Assembly: GCA_913056375.1 (NCBI GenBank)
Contig: CAJXNF010000036.1
Coordinates: forward strand, 1 to 13,800
DNA length: 13,800 nucleotides
Source of the DNA: an uncultured Pseudomonadota bacterium
GTDB taxonomy: Bacteria; SAR324; NAC60-12
Reading direction: 5' to 3'
Both the position numbers and the translations under genes were made by a program. Under the pieces are notes generated by a model. The model was not told the origin of the DNA. It saw nothing but the letters and a program-made list of their open reading frames with translations, and searched no databases. Positions 1 through 6,064 of this stretch are shown here, one piece after another; position 1 is the first letter of the stretch; the number at the start of each line of letters is the position of its first letter.

Positions 1-53
1 TGCTTAAGATGATGTTTCCACAGCACTGCTTCAACACTCTTGAGCATCCATGA
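1..53 (+). CDS. 3' end of an upstream CDS, probably the DUF58 gene of a Bat-like operon (partial)
   Basis: Only one + frame is open from the left edge, and it reads 16 codons (from position 3) to a TGA at 51-53, ending in residues HCFNTLEHP. The stop overlaps the ATG of the next gene as ATGA, the usual sign of translational coupling. Too little protein is present to name it from sequence. The next two genes are DUF4381 and a BatA-like VWA protein, and in such operons (MoxR ATPase, DUF58, DUF4381, VWA) the gene before DUF4381 is normally DUF58. That identity is inference from order alone. Confidence 0.5.
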   Translation, partial: LKMMFPQHCFNTLEHP

Positions 54-556
54 ACCCGATGGACCCTCTCGCTGAGTTGCGGGATATTGTCACTCCCCCT
101 CCGCCTTCTGCATGGCCTTGGGCGCCAGGTTGGTGGATTCTGCTCATTCTAGGACTCTTGCTACTCAGCACAGGCATCTGGTGGCTTTGGCGATGGCAGC
201 GTCGCAGTCGTCCACGACGCTTGGCTCTGAAGCAACTGGCTCAGCTACAGCAGCAAGTAGCCGATCCACAGACCTTGAGGCAGCTTTCCCAGTTGTTGCG
301 TGAGGTTGCTCTACAGGCACATCCTTGGGAACAAGTCGCTTGCCTAAACGGTAGACGCTGGCTGGAGTTTCTAGATCAGACTGGAGATACAACCCAGTTT
401 ACACAAGGCACTGGTCAAATTTTGTCAGAAGGCCCCTACCGTCCACCGCAGGAACCATTGTCTCCACAACTGTTTGTACTGTGCAGGGAGTGGATTCAAC
501 TCCAAAACACTGCATCTCAGTTCCAAAAATCCAAGAAACTTATCCTTCCCAACTGA
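50..556 (+). CDS. DUF4381 domain protein of a Bat/aerotolerance-like operon
   Basis: A 168-residue protein with one membrane span. The N-terminus shows the DUF4381 signature: LRDIVTPPPPSAWPWAPGWW at about residues 9-29, followed by a hydrophobic span (about 28-48), then a basic stop-transfer stretch (WRWQRRSRPRR) and a helical cytoplasmic part. That part holds LLREVAL (82-88) and LNGRRWLEFLDQTG (99-112), which matches the conserved family block ending in a WL-fLD motif. It overlaps the previous gene by ATGA and sits 3 nt before the VWA gene, so the three are probably one transcript. DUF4381 proteins accompany MoxR ATPases and BatA-type VWA proteins in the inner membrane. Their biochemical role is not settled; a part in assembling or stabilising envelope complexes is the usual suggestion. 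A second in-frame ATG lies at codon 4; the first is preferred because it gives the stop-start overlap. Confidence 0.85.
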   Translation: MNPMDPLAELRDIVTPPPPSAWPWAPGWWILLILGLLLLSTGIWWLWRWQRRSRPRRLALKQLAQLQQQVADPQTLRQLSQLLREVALQAHPWEQVACLNGRRWLEFLDQTGDTTQFTQGTGQILSEGPYRPPQEPLSPQLFVLCREWIQLQNTASQFQKSKKLILPN

Positions 557-559
557 ACG

Positions 560-1570
560 ATGCTCGAGTTTCTCTGGCCTTGGGTCGCACTTGTTTGGCC
601 CCTTCCCCTGTTGATCCGTTGGCTCTGGCCAGCTACCCCAGTTCCTCCGCAGGCCCTTCAGGTGCCCTTCCTCGAACGCTTGCAGCAGCTTTCTGGTAGT
701 TCACAAACTCCCCGCTTTCAAACACAACAGTTGGCCTTTCTGCTCGCCCTGATTTGCTGGACACTGCTGGTGGGAGCGGCGACTCGCCCACAGTGGGTGG
801 GAGAGCCGATTTCTCTACCTGTGTCTGGTCGTAGCTTGATGCTTGCTGTTGACCTATCGGGGAGTATGAAAGAGGAAGATCTTCAGCTATCCGGCAACCC
901 TACAAACCGGCTGAATGTCGTCAAGAACGTCCTGCAAGAATTCATTACACGCAGAAATGGCGACCGCTTGGGACTGATTCTTTTTGGAGAACAAGCTTAC
1001 CTGCAGACACCGTTGACCTTCGATCGGAAGACCGTACAGCAGATGCTGTTGGAATCAGAAATTGGACTGGCTGGAGAACGTACAGCCATCGGCAATGCCA
1101 TCGGCCTTGGTGTGAAACGTCTACAAGGGCTGGAAGAATCGGAACGCGTACTGATCCTGTTGACAGATGGCGCCAACACAGCAGGAGATATTTCTCCGGA
1201 GCAGGCAGCACGTTTGGCAGAGCAGGCTGGGGTTAGAATTTATACGATTGGAGTGGGTGCAGATGAAATGCTGGTACAAACTTTTTTTGGTACGAGACGG
1301 GTTAATCCATCACGCGATCTGGATGAGAAGCTGCTGCAGACGATTGCTTCTCTCACCGGTGGGCAGTATTTCCGAGCCCGCAGTACCGAGGAATTGGCTA
1401 AGATCTACCAACTTCTGGATGAACTGGAGCCTGTGGAGCGAGACGCCGATGTCTTTCGTCCTCTGAAACCCCTCTATCCCTGGCTGCTAGCAATAGCATT
1501 GCTACTCAGCGCCAGTTGGATTCCAGTGCAATGGTGGCGTCAGCACAACTCGCAAAAGCTTCAGCCTTGA
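560..1570 (+). CDS. batA: BatA-like von Willebrand factor A domain membrane protein
   Basis: A 336-residue inner-membrane protein. Two hydrophobic segments near the N-terminus (about 5-23 and 58-74) precede a VWA domain (about 92-290), and a third segment (about 306-322) lies near the end. The metal-ion-dependent adhesion site (MIDAS) looks complete: DLSGS at 98-102, the threonine in ERTAIGNA (T175), and the aspartate in LTDGANTAG (D203). This is the layout of BatA/BatB proteins, which act with MoxR-type ATPases and DUF58 proteins and have been linked to aerotolerance and envelope stress. It starts 3 nt after the DUF4381 gene, so it is the third recognisable member of the operon. The usual next gene (BatB, with TPR repeats) is absent: an opposite-strand esterase gene follows and its stop overlaps this reading frame by 10 bp. 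Family assignment is firm; the choice of BatA over BatB rests on gene order and the lack of TPR repeats. Confidence 0.88.
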   Translation: MLEFLWPWVALVWPLPLLIRWLWPATPVPPQALQVPFLERLQQLSGSSQTPRFQTQQLAFLLALICWTLLVGAATRPQWVGEPISLPVSGRSLMLAVDLSGSMKEEDLQLSGNPTNRLNVVKNVLQEFITRRNGDRLGLILFGEQAYLQTPLTFDRKTVQQMLLESEIGLAGERTAIGNAIGLGVKRLQGLEESERVLILLTDGANTAGDISPEQAARLAEQAGVRIYTIGVGADEMLVQTFFGTRRVNPSRDLDEKLLQTIASLTGGQYFRARSTEELAKIYQLLDELEPVERDADVFRPLKPLYPWLLAIALLLSASWIPVQWWRQHNSQKLQP

Positions 1571-2202
1571 CCCTGTAATTCAGCCTGAACAATCGGCAAT
1601 AGGGTTTTCAAAACATTCCTAGCGATGACTTGATGACCTTCTGGGTTTGGGTGAATACCGTCTCGCAGGTTCATCTCAGGAATTCCTCCAACACCTTCCA
1701 ACAGAAAATCAACCATCGGCAATTCATACTCACGGGCTAATTCAAAAAAAGCTTCTTGGTAGGCTTTGATATAGGTTTCTCCGTAGTTGATCGGCATCTG
1801 CATACCGGTCATCACCACCTTGATCTGGCGTTCTTGGGCCATTTGGATTGCTTTCGCCAGATTTTGCTTCATGTTCTCAATGTCCAAGCCACGCAGGCCA
1901 TCATTAGCCCCCAGGGCAAGCAACATGATCTGCGGTCGCATCTTGAAATACCACTTGAGACGTGTGCCCGCACTGGCACTGGTTGCTCCACTGAATCCCC
2001 CATTGATCACTCGCACTTCAAGGCCTTCTTCTTTCAGCAATTGCTCTAACAGATAGGGATAAGCTTCTTCCGGCTCAACCCCATATCCTTCCGTTAGTGA
2101 GTCTCCTAAAGCAAGAATTCGAATTTCTGCCATTGCTCCAAACGGCAAAAAAAAGCACAATGTGAACAATAAAAAACATAACACTCCGATGACTTTTTTC
2201 AT
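1561..2202 (-). CDS. tesA: SGNH/GDSL arylesterase, TesA-like lysophospholipase
   Basis: A 213-residue secreted hydrolase. A signal peptide covers about residues 1-25 (basic MKK start, long hydrophobic core, A-M-A cleavage site). All four SGNH blocks are visible: block I LALGDSLTEGYG with nucleophile S35; block II GGFSG with oxyanion glycine at about 72; block III GAND with N100; block V DGIHPNPEGH with D181 and H184. The family (E. coli TesA, thioesterase I/protease I/lysophospholipase L1) hydrolyses acyl esters and thioesters in the periplasm. True substrates cannot be told from sequence. Length fits TesA (about 208 residues with signal). It diverges from yejB (65 bp between starts) and converges on the VWA gene, overlapping its last 10 bp. 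Upstream of the ATG on this strand is AAGAG, a modest ribosome-binding site. Confidence 0.9.
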   Translation of the reverse strand: MKKVIGVLCFLLFTLCFFLPFGAMAEIRILALGDSLTEGYGVEPEEAYPYLLEQLLKEEGLEVRVINGGFSGATSASAGTRLKWYFKMRPQIMLLALGANDGLRGLDIENMKQNLAKAIQMAQERQIKVVMTGMQMPINYGETYIKAYQEAFFELAREYELPMVDFLLEGVGGIPEMNLRDGIHPNPEGHQVIARNVLKTLLPIVQAELQGQG

Positions 2203-2267
2203 TTTGACTCTTTTGTGAAGATAACGGGTTTTTCCGTTCCTATTTGAACTCTGGGGAAAAGACTGCG

Positions 2268-3362
2268 ATGACTGCTTACATCCTGCGCCGACTGCTCCTG
2301 ATCATTCCGACACTGATTGGCATCATGACGATCAACTTCGTGATTGTCCAGGTGGCTCCCGGAGGACCGGTGGATCAGTTCATTGCCCGGATGCAGGGAC
2401 ACGGTGGCATGGACGTGACGAGCCGAATCACCAATACCAGTTCAGAGATGCAGGACAGTACTAGCACCTCTGATCAAACAGGACGTACCCGAGGTGCCCA
2501 GGGCATTGACCCCGAACTTTTGCTTGAGATCGAGCGTCTCTATGGTTTCGACAAGCCAGCCCACGAACGCTACCTGCAAATGCTGGTTAATTACGCCGTT
2601 TTTGATTTTGGTGAGAGCTTCTACCGGGATCGTACAGTGCTTGAACTGATCTGGGAGAAACTACCTGTTTCTGCCTCGCTTGGAGTCTGGAGTACGCTCC
2701 TGGTCTACCTTGTCTGCATTCCGCTGGGCATCAGCAAGGCCGTGCGCCATGGCTCTCGTTTTGATATCTGGAGCTCCACGGTGATCATCATCGGCAACGC
2801 TATTCCTGTCTTTCTCTTCGCCATCATTTTGATCATCTTCTTCGCTGGTGGCAACTATCTGAATTGGTTCCCCCTACGTGGACTGACCTCTGATGGCTTT
2901 GCCGATATGAGTCTGTTCGGACAAATCCTCGACTACTTCTGGCACCTGGCCCTACCCCTAATTGCCATCCTGATTGGCAGTTTCGCCACGCTAACAATGC
3001 TGACCAAAAACTCCTTTCTGGATGAAATTGGCAAACAGTACGTGGTGACCGCCCGAGCTAAAGGGCTACCGGAGCGACGAGTGCTCTATGGTCATGTCTT
3101 CCGGAATGCGATGCTGATCATCATCTCTGGCTTCCCCGCAGCCTTCATCAGTATGTTCTTCACAGGATCCCTGTTGATCGAGGTCATCTTCTCACTGGAC
3201 GGGTTGGGTCTGCTGGGCTTTGAAGCCACCCTGCAGCGTGACTATCCGGTGATGTTTGGCACTCTTTATATTTTCACTCTGCTCGGCTTGGTCGTCAACC
3301 TGATCAGCGATGTACTCTACACTGTAATCGATCCAAGAATCGATTTTGAATCGCGAAATTGA
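2268..3362 (+). CDS. yejB: YejB, inner-membrane permease of a microcin C/oligopeptide ABC transporter
   Basis: A 364-residue permease when started at the ATG at 2268, the same length as E. coli YejB. An in-frame TTG at 2244 would add 8 residues, but the ATG has a purine-rich site (GGGGAAAAG, 2253-2261) in front and starts at the conserved MTAYILRRLL. Recognisable from memory of YejB: VQVAPGGPVDQ (27-37), YGFDKPAHERY (92-102), a periplasmic hydrophilic insert between residues 40 and 80, FPLRGL (201-206), and the cytoplasmic EAA-type coupling loop QYVVTARAKGLPERR (257-271). The C-terminus ends in DPRIDFESRN. Spans lie at about 8-28, 136-160, 172-194, 224-246, 280-300 and 326-350. YejB works with the permease YejE, ATPase YejF and binding protein YejA to import peptides, including microcin C. 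None of these partners is adjacent here. Confidence 0.95.
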   Translation: MTAYILRRLLLIIPTLIGIMTINFVIVQVAPGGPVDQFIARMQGHGGMDVTSRITNTSSEMQDSTSTSDQTGRTRGAQGIDPELLLEIERLYGFDKPAHERYLQMLVNYAVFDFGESFYRDRTVLELIWEKLPVSASLGVWSTLLVYLVCIPLGISKAVRHGSRFDIWSSTVIIIGNAIPVFLFAIILIIFFAGGNYLNWFPLRGLTSDGFADMSLFGQILDYFWHLALPLIAILIGSFATLTMLTKNSFLDEIGKQYVVTARAKGLPERRVLYGHVFRNAMLIIISGFPAAFISMFFTGSLLIEVIFSLDGLGLLGFEATLQRDYPVMFGTLYIFTLLGLVVNLISDVLYTVIDPRIDFESRN

Positions 3363-3393
3363 TTTCCAGAAGAGTTGATCTCAGTTTGACAAA

Positions 3394-4983
3394 CTAAGCA
3401 CGTTTCGCTTGGTAGCGATTGGAAAAGTAGGACTCTGCCTGATGACGATCCACACGTCCATTCGCTGCCAAGTGTTCCAGTACCTTGAAGATTGTTACCT
3501 GCTGTTCTCCCACTTGAAGATGCTGAGAGAGTTCATCTACCGTCCAGGAACGATTTGGCTGATCGTTCAGCGCACTGATCAGACGACCTTGCAACTGTAG
3601 CACAGCTCCAGCAGCTTTTTTCCCAGCTTCAACTCCGGGTTGATGATAAGCGTTAATGCCCACCAGATGTGCATAAATCCCTACCGCTCGTTCAAAAAGA
3701 GCTATCAGGGCCCCAATGCTACGTGGTGTGATCGAATCCAGGGTCAATGTCATTGACTGACGCTGTTTCTCTCGTAAAGCCTGCCGCGTTCCTAACAAGA
3801 AACCCAACAGATAATCTCCTGAGGTTATATCCGAATCAACCTCTACAGCAGGTCCTTCCTGATCCTTCAGCACTTCCAGGAATTGGGCGAAGAAATCATT
3901 TCGCCCTTCCCGAAGTTGCTGGACATAAGCGTGCTGATCCGTAGAACCCTTGTTGCCGTAAACAGTCAAACCTTGACGAACAACACGCCCTTCCAGATCA
4001 CGCTCTTTTCCAAGAGACTCCATCACTAATTGCTGCAGGTAATTGCTGAACAAGGACAAACGATCCTTGTAAGGCAGCACTACCATCGCTTTTTCACCAC
4101 GACCACTGCCTGCGTACCACCAGTTCAAGGCTAACTGGGCTGCAGGGTTGTGGGAGATTTCTTTTTCCCGTCCGTGCTGGTCCATCAACCGGGCTCCCAT
4201 CAGCAACTCTTGCAGATCAATGCCCTGCAAGGCTGCGGGCAATAGTCCCACTGCTGAAAAGACTGAAGTCCGACCACCCACCCAATCCCACATTGGTAGC
4301 CGCGCACGCCAGCCTTCTTGTATTGCCAGTTGATCCAGCTTGCTTCCAGTGCTGGTGATGGCCACTGCCTGCCTCGCAAATGACAATCCTGCCTCTCGAA
4401 AAACATGTTGAGTGACCAGCATTGCATTACGGGTTTCCTGGGTACCACCAGATTTGGAGATAACCAGGCACAGTGTCTGCGGCAACTCCTCTCCCAACTC
4501 TGCAAAGACCTGCTCAAAGCCATCTGGGTCTGTGTTGTCTAGATAATGGAGTTTCAAGCCTTGTCCCTGCTGTGCTAATGCACGGTCAATAAATTGAGGT
4601 CCCAGTGCCGAACCACCAATCCCAATCACGAGTCCATGTCGAAAGGGCTGACCCTGCTCGTTGGTCCATTTTCCAGACAGTACTTGATTTGCAATATCCT
4701 GAACTTGCTGGAAGACCTGTTCAATGGCCTGACGCAGCTCGGAGGTTGGCGCAAGCTCTGGAGTACGTAACCAGTAATGACCGACCTGTCGCTGCTCATC
4801 CGGATTGGCAATAGCCCCAGCTTCCAGTTCGTTCATGTGCTGTAAAGATTGTTGAAGCGGATCGGATTGCTCTTCCCAGAAAGAAGTAGGCACTCCCATT
4901 TGAGAAGTGTCTAAGCTCAATCCTGTGCCTGGGATCACAAAGAAATGCTGCTGAAAATGAAGCCAACTCGAAGTATCGATCAT
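3394..4983 (-). CDS. pgi: Glucose-6-phosphate isomerase, long form with C-terminal extension
   Basis: A 529-residue enzyme interconverting glucose 6-phosphate and fructose 6-phosphate in cytoplasmic glycolysis/gluconeogenesis. Visible motifs: phosphate-binding GIGGSALGP (121-129) and ISKSGGTQET (175-184); GGRTSVFSAVG (236-246) with R238; the catalytic glutamate in QLVMESLGKE (E322); GSTDQHAYVQQL with H351; and the C-terminal lysine region NAYHQPGVEAGKKAAG (444-459). Length and motif wording resemble the cyanobacterial-type enzyme more than the 445-residue Bacillus-type or the 549-residue E. coli type; this is a judgement from memory. After about residue 470 comes a stretch with a winged-helix look (WTVDELSQHLQVGEQQVTIFKVLEHLAANGRV, given here only as 480-511 in outline). 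The gene stands alone, convergent with yejB and divergent from the Hsp20-like gene, with 125 bp upstream. The site before its ATG has no clear Shine-Dalgarno match. Confidence 0.95.
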   Translation of the reverse strand: MIDTSSWLHFQQHFFVIPGTGLSLDTSQMGVPTSFWEEQSDPLQQSLQHMNELEAGAIANPDEQRQVGHYWLRTPELAPTSELRQAIEQVFQQVQDIANQVLSGKWTNEQGQPFRHGLVIGIGGSALGPQFIDRALAQQGQGLKLHYLDNTDPDGFEQVFAELGEELPQTLCLVISKSGGTQETRNAMLVTQHVFREAGLSFARQAVAITSTGSKLDQLAIQEGWRARLPMWDWVGGRTSVFSAVGLLPAALQGIDLQELLMGARLMDQHGREKEISHNPAAQLALNWWYAGSGRGEKAMVVLPYKDRLSLFSNYLQQLVMESLGKERDLEGRVVRQGLTVYGNKGSTDQHAYVQQLREGRNDFFAQFLEVLKDQEGPAVEVDSDITSGDYLLGFLLGTRQALREKQRQSMTLTLDSITPRSIGALIALFERAVGIYAHLVGINAYHQPGVEAGKKAAGAVLQLQGRLISALNDQPNRSWTVDELSQHLQVGEQQVTIFKVLEHLAANGRVDRHQAESYFSNRYQAKRA

Positions 4984-5108
4984 GGGAATTTTAGAAACGA
5001 AAAGTTACGAATACGAGGAAGTCTGTACATTTGCGATTGCAAACCCATTTTGCTAACTTATCTATTTAACGCAACGATTTTTTCACCCCACTTTGATCCA
5101 TAGCCGGC

Positions 5109-5513
5109 ATGTCTGATACAGAACTCGAACAGTTGCTCAAACGACAGGAAGAACAAGAAGAGATGTTGAGCGAACTTCAGAGCCGTTCCTTCAAAATAGA
5201 TAGAACAGACCAAACTGAGTTGAGCGAAAACGCCACCTACGACCTACATCAGCGTGATAATGAATTGTTCCTGAGTCTTGATGTGCCAGGCGTGATGGAG
5301 GAATCCCTACATGTCGAATTGAAGGATGCAGAGCTACTGATTCGAGGTGAACACCCCACTTCTGAACCTGAAAATGCGAATTGTCTGCAACAGAATCGTC
5401 CTCGTGGACCTTTTGAGTATCGATTTTTGCTGCCAGGTGCTGCATCCCAAATTGAATCCTATCAGGACCTCGGCGTCTTGTACTTGCGAATACAATTGAA
5501 ATCGTCGGAATAA
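5109..5513 (+). CDS. Small Hsp20/alpha-crystallin-like protein
   Basis: A 134-residue soluble protein. Residues 4-26 are strongly charged and likely helical or coiled-coil (EQLLKRQEEQEEMLSEL). From about 42 to 132 it follows the alpha-crystallin pattern: ELFLSLDVPGV (52-62) matching the conserved D-x-PG-x block, then LHVELKDAELLIRGEH (67-82), the loop, RPRGPFEYRFLLP (97-109), and GVLYLRIQL (122-130) matching the family's late GVL block. The C-terminal IxI motif used for oligomer assembly in typical Hsp20 proteins is missing, and the loop is short, so this is a divergent member. A holdase chaperone role is what the family would suggest; it is not shown here. It opens a five-gene run, its stop being only 2 nt before the next ATG. 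No sure heat-shock promoter was found in front of it. Confidence 0.75.
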   Translation: MSDTELEQLLKRQEEQEEMLSELQSRSFKIDRTDQTELSENATYDLHQRDNELFLSLDVPGVMEESLHVELKDAELLIRGEHPTSEPENANCLQQNRPRGPFEYRFLLPGAASQIESYQDLGVLYLRIQLKSSE

Positions 5514-5515
5514 AA

Positions 5516-5674
5516 ATGCCCCGGATTCTCCGGAACTACTTGATTAGTTTCTTGATTATCGGCACTTTACTCGGCGTTATCCATGGACTGGATCTCTACT
5601 TCAATCCACGACCCGCTGACACCCCGATCGCCCAGCCTGAACAAGCTGCTGAGTCTTCTCTCAAGAGCCCATGA
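5516..5674 (+). CDS. Small single-span membrane protein, unrecognised (52 residues)
   Basis: A 52-codon frame between the Hsp20-like gene and fxsA. It starts MPRILRNYLI, has one hydrophobic span (about residues 9-24: LISFLIIGTLLGVI) flanked by arginines at the N-side, and ends in a polar tail rich in P, A, Q and E. By the positive-inside rule the tail would face the periplasm. The ATG lies 2 nt after the previous stop and the TGA overlaps the fxsA ATG as ATGA, so both ends are tightly fitted to neighbours, which is good evidence that it is translated. I do not recognise the family. A small membrane partner or regulator is possible but unsupported beyond position. Confidence 0.72.
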   Translation: MPRILRNYLISFLIIGTLLGVIHGLDLYFNPRPADTPIAQPEQAAESSLKSP

Positions 5675-6051
5675 GTGGAATGCATTGGTCCCTATTGGGA
5701 CTGCTGATTCTCATCGAAGGACTGCTGTTGATCCTGCTGGGGCGTGAGAGTGGACTGCTGGGCACTATTCTCCTCAGTAGTGTAACAGCGGTTGGAGGAC
5801 TTTGGCTGATGCGAGAAGAGGATTTCTCAATCTGGACATTGGTGGAAGTAGAATTGCAGCAACGCCGGTTGCCAACCGACGAACTCTGGCAGGCCTTTCT
5901 AATCTGGCTGGCTGGTGGTCTGTTGCTGGTTCCTGGAGTACTGACCGATGCCCTGGGCTTGTCGCTGACCGTACCGGATATCCGAAGTGCCCTGATTGAT
6001 CAATTGAATCGCTACTTTCGCCAACGCTGGAATGCTGCTCACGGAAACTAA
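5671..6051 (+). CDS. fxsA: FxsA family membrane protein
   Basis: A 126-residue inner-membrane protein with three predicted spans (about residues 7-24, 28-47 and 75-98). The segment AGGLLLVPGVLTDALGL (81-97) is the hallmark FxsA block (small residue, LLL, PG, two residues, TD, G), followed by a P-x-x-R motif (102-105). E. coli FxsA (YjeG) relieves F-plasmid-dependent exclusion of phage T7 when overproduced; its normal job is not known. The ATG at 5671 overlaps the stop of the 52-residue gene; a second Met at codon 4 is possible. The end overlaps the longest reading of the next gene by 20 nt, but the start preferred there leaves a 13-nt gap. Co-directional with envelope genes downstream. Confidence 0.88.
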   Translation: MSGMHWSLLGLLILIEGLLLILLGRESGLLGTILLSSVTAVGGLWLMREEDFSIWTLVEVELQQRRLPTDELWQAFLIWLAGGLLLVPGVLTDALGLSLTVPDIRSALIDQLNRYFRQRWNAAHGN

Positions 6052-6064
6052 TCACTGGAATCGC

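Noticed and set aside
2223..2238. AACGG/CCGTT hairpin between tesA and yejB
   Set aside because: Only 5 bp with a 6-nt loop; expected by chance at this length and not placed as a terminator.
3380..3398. Small inverted repeat around AGTTTGACAAACT at the yejB/pgi junction as a shared terminator
   Set aside because: The loop is too tight (1-3 nt), the stem has a mismatch, and no T-run follows on either strand.
5080..5100. CCCCACTT at 5086-5093, resembling a heat-shock sigma-32 -10 element before the Hsp20-like gene
   Set aside because: No matching -35 element at the right distance, and the leader would be only about 10 nt. Left out of the features.
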